Origin: Hoeflea sp. IMCC20628
GTDB lineage: Bacteria > Pseudomonadota > Alphaproteobacteria > Rhizobiales > Rhizobiaceae
NCBI RefSeq assembly: GCF_001011155.1
Contig: NZ_CP011479.1
Location: forward strand, 3,428,501-3,492,500
DNA length: 64,000 nt
Direction of reading: 5' to 3'
In this document: piece after piece, positions 9,143-18,230 of the stretch
How positions within the stretch are numbered: the stretch's first letter is position 1
How the letters are laid out: every line of letters starts with the position of its first letter
Notes under the pieces: model-generated
The model's database searches: none
What the model was told of the DNA's origin: nothing
What the model saw: only the letters and a program-made list of their open reading frames with translations
Program-made: the position numbers and the translations under genes

Positions 9143-10639
9143 ATGAATGCAGTTTTTGCCCGCGCCGAGTTCCATGATGCGCTCGGCCGCCTCTCCGACC
9201 GGCATTTGCTGCGTCAACTTGCCTATGTCGACGGCCGCTGGATGGCCGGCAATGACGGCAAGGCCTTTGAAGTCAGCGATCCGGCGACCGCCGCCACGCT
9301 CGCCTGGGTCGCCACGCTGGGCCTTGACGAGACCACACAGGCCATTTCCGCCGCCCAAAGTGCATTCATGCCGTGGTCCAGCCTGCTGCCGCAACAACGC
9401 GCATCCATCCTGCTCACATGGCATGAACTCATTCTTGCGGCCAAGGAAGACCTGGCGCTGATCATGACGCTGGAACAGGGCAAGCCGCTGGCCGAAGCCC
9501 GTGGCGAGATCGACTACGCCGCGTCCTTCATCGAATGGTATGCCGAAGAGGGCAAGCGCCTCAACGCAGAGTCCGTTACCAGCCACCTGCCCAATGCCGA
9601 GATGATCGTCCGGCGCGAAGCCCTTGGCGTGGTCGGCATCGTGACGCCGTGGAACTTCCCGCTGGCGATGATCACCCGCAAGGCGGCGGCAGCGCTTGCC
9701 GCAGGCTGCACGACAATTGTGCATCCATCTTCGGAAACTCCGCTTTCGGCGCTGGCGCTGGCCGAACTTGGCGAACGGGCCGGCATTCCCGCCGGCGTCT
9801 TCAATGTCGTCACCGGCGATGCCGCCACCATCGTTGGCCGCCTCTGTGATGACGCAAGGGTGCGGGCGATGAGCTTCACCGGCTCGACCGGCATCGGCAA
9901 ACTGATTGCGGCCCAGTGCGCACCGACGATGAAGCGGCTGGTGATGGAATTGGGCGGGCACGCGCCGCTTATCGTCTTCGCCGATGCCGACATCGCCAAG
10001 GCCGTCGACATTGCCATCCACGCAAAATTCGCCACGTCGGGCCAGGATTGCCTGGCCGCCAACCGGATCTATGTTCAGCGCCCGATCTACGGGAAATTCT
10101 GCAAGGCCTTCGCGCAGCGGATCGCGGAGCTTAAGACCGGGCCCGGGCTTCAGGACGGAACAGACATCGGCCCGCTGATGCATGAGCGTGCCGTCGTCAA
10201 GGTCGAGGCGCAGATCAGTGACGCCATTTCGCTGGGCGCCAGGCTGGCGATTGGCGGTGCGCGCCACACCGCCGGACCGTTGTTCTTTCAGCCGACATTG
10301 CTGACCGATGTTCCCGATACCGCGCTGATCATGCGCGAGGAGACCTTTGGTCCCGTCGCCGCCGTCACCGCATTTGACAGCGAAGAGGAGGTCGTCGCCC
10401 GCGCCAATGACAGCGACTACGGGCTGGTGGCCTATCTCGTCACGGAAAACGGCGCCCGCCAGCTGCGGCTTTCGCGCACGCTCGAATACGGTATGGTGGC
10501 GGTCAACCGGGTCAAGATCACCGGCGCCCCCATCCCCTTCGGTGGCTGGAAGCAATCCGGCCTCGGCCGCGAGGGCTCCCGCCATGGCATGGAAGCCTTT
10601 ACCGAACTCAAATATCTCTGCATCGACACGGCTGCCTGA
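9143..10639 (+). CDS. doeC: Aspartate-semialdehyde dehydrogenase DoeC (aldehyde dehydrogenase superfamily)
   Basis: A 498-residue NAD(P)-dependent aldehyde dehydrogenase. Catalytic glutamate is E269 in VMELGGHAP and the nucleophile is C303 in SGQDCLAANR; the cofactor motif FTGSTGIG is at about residues 245-252. One oddity: the usual cofactor-contacting KP(A/S) motif reads HPSSETP here, with histidine in place of lysine. AGGAG lies about 9 bases upstream of the ATG at 9143. In ectoine degradation this enzyme (DoeC/Ssd) oxidises aspartate semialdehyde to aspartate; succinate-semialdehyde dehydrogenase is the nearest generic alternative. It precedes doeD by 33 bp. Confidence 0.85.
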   Translation: MNAVFARAEFHDALGRLSDRHLLRQLAYVDGRWMAGNDGKAFEVSDPATAATLAWVATLGLDETTQAISAAQSAFMPWSSLLPQQRASILLTWHELILAAKEDLALIMTLEQGKPLAEARGEIDYAASFIEWYAEEGKRLNAESVTSHLPNAEMIVRREALGVVGIVTPWNFPLAMITRKAAAALAAGCTTIVHPSSETPLSALALAELGERAGIPAGVFNVVTGDAATIVGRLCDDARVRAMSFTGSTGIGKLIAAQCAPTMKRLVMELGGHAPLIVFADADIAKAVDIAIHAKFATSGQDCLAANRIYVQRPIYGKFCKAFAQRIAELKTGPGLQDGTDIGPLMHERAVVKVEAQISDAISLGARLAIGGARHTAGPLFFQPTLLTDVPDTALIMREETFGPVAAVTAFDSEEEVVARANDSDYGLVAYLVTENGARQLRLSRTLEYGMVAVNRVKITGAPIPFGGWKQSGLGREGSRHGMEAFTELKYLCIDTAA

Positions 10640-10672
10640 ACCGGCAGCCCGATTTTACGAAAAGGAATGACC

Positions 10673-12052
10673 ATGCTCGACCAAAGCAACGAACTCAACG
10701 CCTGGGACCGGGACCACTTCTTCCACCCGTCGACCCATATGGGCACCCATGCCCGCGGTGAAAGCCCGACACGGCTCATCACCGGCGGTGAAGGTGTCTA
10801 CATCACCGATTCCACCGGCAAGACCAGCCTTGATGCCTTCGCTGGCCTTTACTGCGTCAATGTCGGATATGGCCGCCAGAAGATTGCCGATGCAATCGCC
10901 GAGCAGGCCAAGAATCTCGCCTATTACCACGCCTATGTCGGCCACGGCACCGAGGCCTCGATTACCCTTTCCAAGATGATCATCGACCGTGCGCCCGAAA
11001 ACATGAGCCGGGTCTATTATGGCCTCTCCGGGTCGGACGCAAACGAGACCAACATCAAGCTGATCTGGTACTACAACAATGTGCTGGGCCGGCCGGAAAA
11101 GAAGAAGATCATCTCGCGCTGGCGCGGCTATCATGGCTCCGGCGTCATGACCGGTTCGCTGACCGGGCTGGACCTGTTCCACACCGCCTTCGACCTGCCG
11201 CGCGCGCCGATACTGCACACCGAGGCACCGTATTTTTTCCGCCGTGAAGACCGCAGCCAGACCGAGGAGCAGTTCTCGCAGCATTGCGCCGACAAGCTGG
11301 AAGAGATGATCCTGGAAGAAGGCCCCGATACCGTCGCAGCCTTCATCGGCGAACCGATTCTGGGCACTGGCGGGATTGTGCCACCACCGGCCGGCTACTG
11401 GGAGAAAATCCAGGTCGTGCTCGACAGATACGACATCCTGCTGGTTGCTGACGAAGTGGTCACCGGGTTCGGCCGTCTCGGCACCATGTTCGGCTCCGAC
11501 CATTACGGCATGAAGCCCGACCTGATCACCATCGCCAAGGGCCTGACCTCGGCGTACGCGCCGCTGTCTGGCGTCATTGTCGGCGACAAGGTGTGGGAGG
11601 TTCTGGTGCAGGGCTCCGACAAGCTTGGCTCCATCGGCCATGGCTGGACCTATTCTGCGCATCCGATCTGCGTGGCAGCGGGTGTCGCCAACCTGGAACT
11701 GATCGACGAACTGGATCTGGTGACCAATGCCAGGGAGACCGGCGCCTATTTCCGTTCCGAACTGGCCAAGGCTGTCGGCGGCCACAAGCATGTCGGCGAC
11801 GTCCGCGGCGATGGCATGATCGCAGCAATCGAATTTGTCGAGGACCGCGATGACAGCAAATTCTTCGATCCGGCCAAAAAGATCGGACCGCAGGTTGCTG
11901 CAGCGCTTGCCGAACGCAATGTCATCGGCCGGGCCATGCCGCAGGGTGATATTCTCGGCTTCGCGCCGCCGCTCTGCCTGACACGGGAAGAAGCCGATAT
12001 CGTTGTGAAGGCAGCAGCGGAAGCAATCGATCAGGTCTTCGACCGGCTGTAG
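10673..12052 (+). CDS. doeD: Diaminobutyrate transaminase DoeD (class III aminotransferase)
   Basis: A 459-residue class III PLP aminotransferase. Family blocks include GLSGSDANET (PLP phosphate contact), LLVADEVVTGFGRLG (aspartate to pyridine nitrogen) and TIAKGLTSAY with the PLP lysine. In the ectoine path it converts diaminobutyrate to aspartate semialdehyde, feeding DoeC. The ATG at 10673 is preferred because AAAGGA sits 6 bases upstream; an ATG at 10667 would abut that site. A taurine- or putrescine-type transaminase is possible by sequence, but its position supports DoeD. A hairpin follows the gene. Confidence 0.86.
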   Translation: MLDQSNELNAWDRDHFFHPSTHMGTHARGESPTRLITGGEGVYITDSTGKTSLDAFAGLYCVNVGYGRQKIADAIAEQAKNLAYYHAYVGHGTEASITLSKMIIDRAPENMSRVYYGLSGSDANETNIKLIWYYNNVLGRPEKKKIISRWRGYHGSGVMTGSLTGLDLFHTAFDLPRAPILHTEAPYFFRREDRSQTEEQFSQHCADKLEEMILEEGPDTVAAFIGEPILGTGGIVPPPAGYWEKIQVVLDRYDILLVADEVVTGFGRLGTMFGSDHYGMKPDLITIAKGLTSAYAPLSGVIVGDKVWEVLVQGSDKLGSIGHGWTYSAHPICVAAGVANLELIDELDLVTNARETGAYFRSELAKAVGGHKHVGDVRGDGMIAAIEFVEDRDDSKFFDPAKKIGPQVAAALAERNVIGRAMPQGDILGFAPPLCLTREEADIVVKAAAEAIDQVFDRL

Positions 12053-12090
12053 GTTTATCCCCGGGCAAACGCCTGGTCGACTTTTAACAT

Positions 12091-12122
12091 GGAGATCTGT
12101 CCGATACCTTGGGCAGATCTCC
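12091..12122 (+). terminator. Stem-loop after doeD, probable terminator
   Basis: A 12-bp stem (GGAGATCTGTCC with GGGCAGATCTCC, one G-T wobble) closes an 8-base loop, 38 bp after the doeD stop. It lacks a T-run, so termination may be weak or factor-assisted. Just beyond, ATCGCC and GGCGAT (12162-12178) form a small dyad in the promoter region of the next gene. Confidence 0.6.
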
Positions 12123-12279
12123 GCTAAAACTCCGCCATCTCTTCGGCTTTTGACACTGCCAATCGCCGTCAAGGCGATGTCACGTGAGTATCGGTCTCCT
12201 CTGAACAACATTGACTATGGTTTCAATAGCCGACAGGTTTCGCTCTGAATGTGACAACACTTTCAGAGAGGATGCTGCC

Positions 12280-13050
12280 ATGGCGGATCTTGGTCTGTTT
12301 GACCTGAGCGGGCGCACTGCGCTCATTACCGGCTCTTCCCAGGGCATCGGCTACGCGCTTGCCGCAGGGCTCGCACAAGCCGGGGCAAATCTGGTGCTCA
12401 ACGGGCGCGATGAGACCAAACTGGCGGATGCAGCAGCCCGGCTGGCCGGCACCGGCACATCCATCCACCAGCTTGCCTTTGATGTGACCGACCATGCTGC
12501 AGCCCGCGCTGCAGTCGACGGTTTCGAGGCATCCGTGGGCGTCATCGACATTTGTGTCAACAATGCCGGCATGCAGCACCGCGCACCGCTCGAGGATTTT
12601 CCCGCCGATGCATTCGAGCAGCTAATGCGCACCAATGTCAGTTCGGTTTTCAATGTGGGACAAGCGGTCGCGCGGCACATGATCGGGCGCGGCCAAGGCA
12701 AGATCATCAACATCGCATCAGTGCAAACGGCGCTGGCCCGTCCCTCCATCGCCCCCTACACCGCCACAAAGGGCGCCGTGGGCAATCTGACCAAGGGCAT
12801 GGCGACTGACTGGGCCAAATATGGCTTGCAGTGCAATGCTATCGCACCGGGATATTTCGACACTCCGCTCAATGCCGCCCTGGTGGCTGATCCTGAGTTC
12901 AGCGGCTGGCTTGAAAAACGCACCCCGGCCGGCCGTTGGGGCCAGGTCGATGAACTCGTCGGCGCTTGCATTTTTTTGGCCTCCAAAGCTTCATCCTTCG
13001 TCAACGGCCATACTCTCTATGTCGATGGCGGCATTACTGCTTCGCTCTGA
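12280..13050 (+). CDS. SDR oxidoreductase, gluconate 5-dehydrogenase-like
   Basis: A 256-residue classical short-chain dehydrogenase. The cofactor motif TGSSQGIG spans residues 17-24, NNAG lies at about 94-97, and the catalytic residues are S147, Y160 and K164 (YTATK). The nearest recognisable subgroup is gluconate 5-dehydrogenase (IdnO-like), which interconverts gluconate and 5-ketogluconate. The ATG at 12280 follows GAGAGG. It is a single gene, convergent with the glycerate kinase, in a small sugar-acid neighbourhood. The family is certain, the substrate is not. Confidence 0.82.
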   Translation: MADLGLFDLSGRTALITGSSQGIGYALAAGLAQAGANLVLNGRDETKLADAAARLAGTGTSIHQLAFDVTDHAAARAAVDGFEASVGVIDICVNNAGMQHRAPLEDFPADAFEQLMRTNVSSVFNVGQAVARHMIGRGQGKIINIASVQTALARPSIAPYTATKGAVGNLTKGMATDWAKYGLQCNAIAPGYFDTPLNAALVADPEFSGWLEKRTPAGRWGQVDELVGACIFLASKASSFVNGHTLYVDGGITASL

Positions 13051-13154
13051 GATGGCTGAGAACTCTGGCGCCTTAAGGGCGCAGGCAGCAGGTTACGTAG
13101 CACCGCCACCTTCATGGAATGCCCAATGCGAAAAGGCCCGATAGAGGGTGATGG

Positions 13155-14438
13155 CTACGCCTGACCAGGTAGAGCGCCGACCAGGATCGCCCGGAAATCA
13201 TTGACATTGGTCCCGGTCGGGCCGGTGACGAACAAATCGCCGATGGCGTCGAAAGCGCCCCAGGCATCGTTGGCCGCCAGGCTGGCCAGCGGATCCAGTC
13301 CCTGGGCTCGCAGTCGCCCGGTCGAGGTTCCATCTGCAAAGGCACCGGCATTGTCTTCCGAGCCGTCAATCCCATCCGTGTCAGCGGCGAGTACAGTGAT
13401 CCCTTCGACGCCTTCGATAGCGGAGGCAAGAGACAACAGAAACTCGGTGTTGCGCCCGCCCCTGCCCTTGCCACGCAGTGTGACGGTTGTTTCGCCGCCA
13501 GACAGAATGACCACGGGCTTGACGAAAGGTCTGTCACGGCTAGCCACTTCCCGGGCAATGGCTGCATGAACCAGCCCGACATCGCGGGCTTCGCCTTCCA
13601 CCGCATCCGACAGGATCACCGCATCGACGCCGGCACGCTTGGCCAGTTCGGCAGCGGCCTCGAGCGACAATCCGGCTGACGCAATGATATGAACTTCATT
13701 GTTCGCAAACACCGCATCATCCGGGCGCGGCGGCAAATCCTTGCCGCTGGCCAAATGGGCTCGGATCTTTTCGGGCAATGCAATGGCGCGCGCGGAAATC
13801 ATCGCCTGGACTTCGCTCAATGTCAGAGCGTCTGGAATTGTCGGGCCGGAAGCGACCTGGCAGGCTTCATCGCCGGGCACATCGGAAACCACCAGCGACA
13901 CTACTTTCGCGGGCCAGGCGGCGGCGGCAAGCCTTCCACCCTTGATGCGGCTTGAATGTTTTCTGATCGCGTTCATCACCCCGATCGGAGCTCCGGAGGC
14001 AAGCAGTACCTGGTTGAGTTCCTGCTCATCGGCGAGCGACAGACCTTCAGGCGGGGCTGGCAACAACGCCGAACCGCCGCCGCAGATGAGAGCCACGACC
14101 AGATCATCTGCAGTCAGGCCGGAAACCGTGTCAAACAACGCCTCGGATGCCGCCAGACCGGCGCTGTCAGGCACCGGGTGGCTTGCTTCAATCACTTTGA
14201 TTGTCCTGCAGGGTGCTGCATAACCATATCGGGTCACCACCGTGCCCGTCAGTGGGCCATCCCACAACTCTTCAAATGCGGCAGCCAGTTGCGCAGCACC
14301 TTTGCCGGCGCCGACAACCACCGTCCTGCCCTTGGGCTTTTGCGGCAGCGCATCCATCAGCGCCCGCTTTGGATCGGCGCGCAGCACTGCGGCCTCAAAC
14401 AGGCTGGCCAGAAATTCTCGCTTACGGAGATCAATCAC
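13155..14438 (-). CDS. Glycerate 2-kinase (TtuD/GckA, DUF4147-MOFRL)
   Basis: A 427-residue protein of the glycerate 2-kinase family, once annotated hydroxypyruvate reductase TtuD. It has the N-terminal DUF4147 domain (VVVGAGKGAAQLA, ICGGGSALLPAP) and the C-terminal MOFRL domain (GGETTVTLRGKGRGGRN, ADTDGIDG). It phosphorylates D-glycerate to 2-phosphoglycerate. It begins at a GTG that overlaps the stop of the upstream Dabb gene, indicating coupled translation. It is the last gene of a leftward iolB-Dabb-kinase run. Confidence 0.88.
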   Translation of the reverse strand: MIDLRKREFLASLFEAAVLRADPKRALMDALPQKPKGRTVVVGAGKGAAQLAAAFEELWDGPLTGTVVTRYGYAAPCRTIKVIEASHPVPDSAGLAASEALFDTVSGLTADDLVVALICGGGSALLPAPPEGLSLADEQELNQVLLASGAPIGVMNAIRKHSSRIKGGRLAAAAWPAKVVSLVVSDVPGDEACQVASGPTIPDALTLSEVQAMISARAIALPEKIRAHLASGKDLPPRPDDAVFANNEVHIIASAGLSLEAAAELAKRAGVDAVILSDAVEGEARDVGLVHAAIAREVASRDRPFVKPVVILSGGETTVTLRGKGRGGRNTEFLLSLASAIEGVEGITVLAADTDGIDGSEDNAGAFADGTSTGRLRAQGLDPLASLAANDAWGAFDAIGDLFVTGPTGTNVNDFRAILVGALPGQA

Positions 14439-14746
14439 ACTTCAATATCACACACAAATACGCCATCCGCACCGCCGTCGAGCTTGGCCACAATCCGGGC
14501 GCCAATGGCTTGATGAACACTGTCTTCGAGATAGGTATCTCTGACGGTAATGTCGGCAAAGTCAAACCAGAACATGTCGTCAAAGCCACGCACCAGTGGA
14601 ATTTCCACACTGACATTGGTCCGATGCTGGAAATCAAGGACACCGTCGATGTGACCGGACAGGGCGCCGAGGTCCTTGTAAATTGCCCTTTTATCGGCCT
14701 CGGAGGTGTCTTTGGCGAACCGTAAATGAACGAGGTGACGGATCAT
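14435..14746 (-). CDS. Dabb-domain (stress-responsive A/B barrel) protein
   Basis: A 103-residue protein matching the Dabb ferredoxin-like barrel family: it opens MIRHLVHLRFAKD and carries the conserved VSVEIPLVRGFDDMFWFDFAD region. These small dimers are often found in sugar and inositol catabolic operons, but the role is usually unknown. The ATG at 14746 is used; an upstream extension is open but unsupported. It lies 47 bp after iolB and overlaps the glycerate kinase. Confidence 0.8.
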   Translation of the reverse strand: MIRHLVHLRFAKDTSEADKRAIYKDLGALSGHIDGVLDFQHRTNVSVEIPLVRGFDDMFWFDFADITVRDTYLEDSVHQAIGARIVAKLDGGADGVFVCDIEV

Positions 14747-14793
14747 GATCTGGTCTTTCCTGAAAGTCTCAATTTGGTATGACAGCACACCGC

Positions 14794-15612
14794 TTACGCG
14801 TCGCGTTTAGCGATCCAGTCATGATCGGGGTGGTTCTGGAATCGCCATTTGCGTATCGGGCCGGCCATCACGTTGAGATAATACATGTCGTAGCCATAGG
14901 GCGCGCCGCAGGGGTGATGGCCCTTGGGCACCAGCACCACATCATGATTTGATACGCTCATGGTTTCATCCAATGTCCCATCCTCGGTAAAGACACGCTG
15001 GTGGCCATAGCCCTGTTCGGGATTGAGCCGGTGGTAATAGGTCTCTTCCAGATAGGTCATGGCAGGAAAATTGTCGTCGTCATGACGGTGCGGCGGATAG
15101 GACGACCAATTGCCAGATGGAGTAAAAACCTCGGTGACCAGAAGTGAATCCGCGACATCACTTTCTTCCATGGCGATCGGGAAAATATAGCGCGTATTGG
15201 CGCCCTTGCCGCGAGTGACCAGATCCGGCACATCCAGAATGCGTGCTTTGTGGTTGCCCATGCCGGGTGCGGTGCAGATGGCAAGAGTGCAATCGGTCGT
15301 TGCCCAGGCAGTCCAATCGCTGCCGTTGGGAATGTAGACACAAACAGGCTTCGTGCGCTCGAAAACATTCATGCGCTGGCCTAGTTCGCCAAAAGCTTCG
15401 CTGCCAGCCGAAATTTCGGCCTTGCCTTCAACCAGCACAAGGATCACCTCCCGGTCGAGGGTTGATTCCGAAGCGCTTTCGCCAGCTTTTAAACGGTAAA
15501 CACCAAAGCCTACATAGCCCCAATCTGGCGATTTCGGCGTTTTGGCATTTTCGACCGTAATGTCATGAACCTTGCCGGTTACTCCAGCCGGGTGCACCAG
15601 TAGATCAGACAT
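14794..15612 (-). CDS. iolB: 5-deoxy-glucuronate isomerase IolB
   Basis: A 272-residue bicupin of the IolB family, which isomerises 5-deoxy-glucuronate to 2-deoxy-5-keto-gluconate in myo-inositol degradation. Metal-binding cupin residues are visible in SYPPHRHDDDNFPAMTYLEE and near GHHPCGAPYGYDMYYLN. AAGGA lies 8 bases before the ATG at 15612. Other iol genes are not in this window, so it is either displaced from an inositol operon or serves a related sugar-acid path with its neighbours. Confidence 0.9.
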   Translation of the reverse strand: MSDLLVHPAGVTGKVHDITVENAKTPKSPDWGYVGFGVYRLKAGESASESTLDREVILVLVEGKAEISAGSEAFGELGQRMNVFERTKPVCVYIPNGSDWTAWATTDCTLAICTAPGMGNHKARILDVPDLVTRGKGANTRYIFPIAMEESDVADSLLVTEVFTPSGNWSSYPPHRHDDDNFPAMTYLEETYYHRLNPEQGYGHQRVFTEDGTLDETMSVSNHDVVLVPKGHHPCGAPYGYDMYYLNVMAGPIRKWRFQNHPDHDWIAKRDA

Positions 15613-15832
15613 GCTGAGATCCTTTCGGTATGCTGTCCTCGCTGCGAGGAGGCTCCCAATCGCCGCAAGCCTTACCATGCCAGGAAAGCCCTTGAAATGA
15701 ACGAGATCAATCCGATTGCTGCACCGGCAAGCATGTCGTCAACGGAGCAGCGACTGATATTGATCAGATCAGCGTTTTCCAGTTCGGGATTTCAGATCTC
15801 TGATTTCACAGATCCGATGCAATCGGGCCCCC

Positions 15833-16717
15833 TCACCCCCTGCGCTCCGAGGCGAACGAACCGGGGGACGGCGGAAACACAACCGTTTTATTGCCATTGA
15901 TGAAAACCCGGCCATGAATGTGAGCATGGATGGCGCGTGCCAGAACCTGAGCTTCGACGTCGCGACCGAGCGAAACATAATCCTCCGCTGACTGCGCATG
16001 GGTGACACGGATCGTGTCCTGCTCGATGATCGGGCCCTCATCAAGATCCGCCGTGACATAATGCGAAGTCGCTCCGATCAGCTTCACACCGCGCTCGAAG
16101 GCCTGCTTGTAGGGATTGGCGCCCTTGAAGGATGGCAGAAACGAATGGTGGATATTGATGATCCGCCCGGACATTTTCTGGCACATGTCGTCAGAGAGAA
16201 TTTGCATGTATCGCGCCAGCACAATCAACTCCGCGCCGGTCTCTTCAACGACATTCATGATCCGGGCTTCCGCATCCGGCTTGTTGGCTTTTGTTACCTT
16301 GATGCAGTGAAACGGGATGTCGTGGTTCACAACCAGTTTTTGATAGTCCATGTGATTGGAAACGACGGCGGCGATGTCGACCGGCAGGCCTCCTATCCGC
16401 CAACGGTAGAGCAGGTCGTTGAGGCAATGGCCGAAGCCTGACACCATGATGACGACTTTGCGTTTGACCGCTTCGTCAAAGAACTCAGCTTCCATATCGA
16501 ATGATTGTGACACCGGTTCGAACTTGCCGATGAGGTCATCGAGACTGCGGCCGTCTTCGGATCGGAAACTCATGCGCATAAAAAAATTGCCTGTTTCCAC
16601 GTCATCAAACTGGGCACTGTCGGTGATATTGCAGCCCTGTTCCGCCAGAAACGCGGATATGGCGGCGACAATGCCGCGCCTGGATTGGCATTGAACGCGA
16701 AGGGCGAAGCTTGTCAT
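15833..16717 (-). CDS. purU: Formyltetrahydrofolate deformylase PurU
   Basis: A 294-residue PurU: an N-terminal ACT domain (RVQCQSRRGIVAAISAFLAE) followed by a formyltransferase-fold hydrolase domain with the catalytic region INIHHSFLPSFKGANPY and the conserved aspartate in VTADLDEGPII. It hydrolyses 10-formyl-THF to formate and THF, balancing the one-carbon pool. The link to the formate dehydrogenase genes 1 kb to the right is suggestive because PurU releases formate, but PurU is widespread and this may be coincidence. The ATG at 16717 is the natural start; the ribosome-binding site is weak. Confidence 0.92.
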   Translation of the reverse strand: MTSFALRVQCQSRRGIVAAISAFLAEQGCNITDSAQFDDVETGNFFMRMSFRSEDGRSLDDLIGKFEPVSQSFDMEAEFFDEAVKRKVVIMVSGFGHCLNDLLYRWRIGGLPVDIAAVVSNHMDYQKLVVNHDIPFHCIKVTKANKPDAEARIMNVVEETGAELIVLARYMQILSDDMCQKMSGRIINIHHSFLPSFKGANPYKQAFERGVKLIGATSHYVTADLDEGPIIEQDTIRVTHAQSAEDYVSLGRDVEAQVLARAIHAHIHGRVFINGNKTVVFPPSPGSFASERRG

Positions 16718-17018
16718 GTTATCTTTGTCTTTCTATTGGAGCGCCAAAACTGGATAGCTGGACATGCACATTCAGGGCGGTAATGACGAAAGCACCTCAT
16801 CCGCGAAGCACGACCGTGTCAACATTGGGCGCTGAAGCAGAGAATACTGATTGTCGGCATCCGGCTTTACCCGATCCGACCTGTCTGGGCGCATATGGAA
16901 TAGCGTCTTACGAAATCAGAGATGAACGGCTACACTTGCCCCAAGAATATCTTATCGCGCGTCCCTCCACTGCTGTGCAGCGGCGGACATGCAGAGCCCA
17001 AAGGCAACAGGAAGCGAC
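16718..17018. other. Non-coding gap between divergent purU and tusA-like gene
   Basis: A 301-bp stretch between two divergent genes. I see no convincing short gene, repeat or strong hairpin in it. It must hold the purU promoter leftward and the promoter of the tusA-like/fdhD group rightward. AGGA just before 17019 is the ribosome-binding site of the next gene. Confidence 0.5.
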
Positions 17019-17249
17019 ATGAATTTTGACGCTGAACTCGATACGCTCGGGCTGCAATGTCCCTTGCCTGTCCTCAAGGCCCGCAAGCGACTGGGCGAAA
17101 TGCCCGCGGGCGCCGTACTTTGCTTGGTCTCCGATGACCCGCTCTCGGCCATCGATGTGCCATTTTTCTGCAGCGAGGCCGGGCACGAACTGCTCTCTTC
17201 CGTCACCGAAGGCTCAGCGATCAGCTTCCTGATCCGCAAACGTCCCTGA
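17019..17249 (+). CDS. TusA-family sulfurtransferase-like protein
   Basis: A 76-residue TusA/SirA-fold protein with the single conserved cysteine in the CPLPVLKARKRL motif (about residues 14-25). Such proteins carry sulfur as a persulfide. Placed 54 bp before fdhD, it may supply or relay the sulfur that FdhD passes to the Mo/W-bis-MGD cofactor, though FdhD in Escherichia coli receives sulfur from IscS. That role is inferred from location. AGGA is 7 bases before the ATG. Confidence 0.82.
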   Translation: MNFDAELDTLGLQCPLPVLKARKRLGEMPAGAVLCLVSDDPLSAIDVPFFCSEAGHELLSSVTEGSAISFLIRKRP

Positions 17250-17303
17250 GAACCATCCGGAACGAGTTGCGTTTGAGGGAAATCGCTTTAGCATCCCGGC
17301 GAT

Positions 17304-18230
17304 GTGCTCGAAGTGAAAGTTGCCCCAGTGACGATAGACAATTCGCCGTCCGACGACGGCTTTCTGCTCAAGACCGACCCCTCCGACCCGCGTTTGTCCG
17401 CCGAGGTCACCGGCGTTGACCATCTGGGCGCCAAGGTGACCACGAGGGTGGTCACCGAAAAGGCGCTGACGCTCTATCTCAATCGTCAGGAAATCGTCAC
17501 CATGATGACGATCGGAGATCATCCGGACCTGATGGCTGTCGGCTATCTGTTGAACCAGAACATGCTGCATGCCGACGATAAGATCACCGCAATCGATTAT
17601 GATGATGATCTCGAAGTGGTGGTGGTGCGCACCGAGCGCGAGACCGATTACGAGACCAAGCTGCAGAAGAAGGTGCGAACTTCCGGCTGCGCACAGGGAA
17701 CCGTGTTCGGCGATGTGATGGAGAATTTCTCCGACATTCATCTGGCACCGGAGGCGCGGCTGAAGACCTCGTGGCTCTATACGCTAACCCACAAGATCAA
17801 CACCGCCCCGAGCCTCTATCTGGAAGCCGGCGCCATCCATGGCTGCGTGTTGTGCCAGGGCGATGTGCCGATGGTCTATATGGAGGATGTCGGCCGGCAC
17901 AATGCGGTCGACAAGATCGCCGGCTGGATGTTCATGAACAAGGTCAAACCCGACGACAAGATTTTCTACACCACCGGGCGGCTGACCTCGGAAATGGTGA
18001 TCAAGACCGTGATGATGGGCATTCCAATTCTGGTATCCCGCTCGGGCTTCACCGCCTGGGGCGTCGAGCTTGCCCACAAGGCCGGATTGACGCTGATCGG
18101 GCGTGCCCGTGGCAAAAGGTTCCTGGCGCTCGCCGGACTGGAACGGATCGAATTTGATGGCGACCCCACCGAGGCAGCCCGTGAAGCGCCGCGGCATCGC
18201 CGCAAGGGCGCTTCGGAGGACGCGTCATGA
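17304..18230 (+). CDS. fdhD: Formate dehydrogenase sulfurtransferase FdhD
   Basis: A 308-residue FdhD, which sulfurates the bis-MGD cofactor before insertion into formate dehydrogenase. Characteristic blocks are TLYLNRQEIVTMMTIGDHP, AIHGCVLC, MEDVGRHNAVDKIAGW, TTGRLTSEMVIK and SRSGFTAWGVELA. The cysteine loop that carries two cysteines in the well-studied E. coli protein reads TSGCAQG here, keeping one. The GTG at 17304 is the furthest start; GTG codons at 17313 and 17328 are equally possible because no clear ribosome-binding site is visible. It overlaps mobA by 4 bp. Confidence 0.9.
   Translation: MLEVKVAPVTIDNSPSDDGFLLKTDPSDPRLSAEVTGVDHLGAKVTTRVVTEKALTLYLNRQEIVTMMTIGDHPDLMAVGYLLNQNMLHADDKITAIDYDDDLEVVVVRTERETDYETKLQKKVRTSGCAQGTVFGDVMENFSDIHLAPEARLKTSWLYTLTHKINTAPSLYLEAGAIHGCVLCQGDVPMVYMEDVGRHNAVDKIAGWMFMNKVKPDDKIFYTTGRLTSEMVIKTVMMGIPILVSRSGFTAWGVELAHKAGLTLIGRARGKRFLALAGLERIEFDGDPTEAAREAPRHRRKGASEDAS

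Noticed and set aside
9143-12052. doeC-doeD as succinate-semialdehyde dehydrogenase and GABA transaminase
   Set aside because: Possible from family alone, but the position after asnC and opposite enuR-ehu-eut strongly favours the ectoine path.
13068-13082. GCGCC-TTAAG-GGCGC hairpin between the SDR and glycerate kinase genes
   Set aside because: Only five base pairs and no T-run; too weak to list as a terminator although the position between converging genes is suitable.
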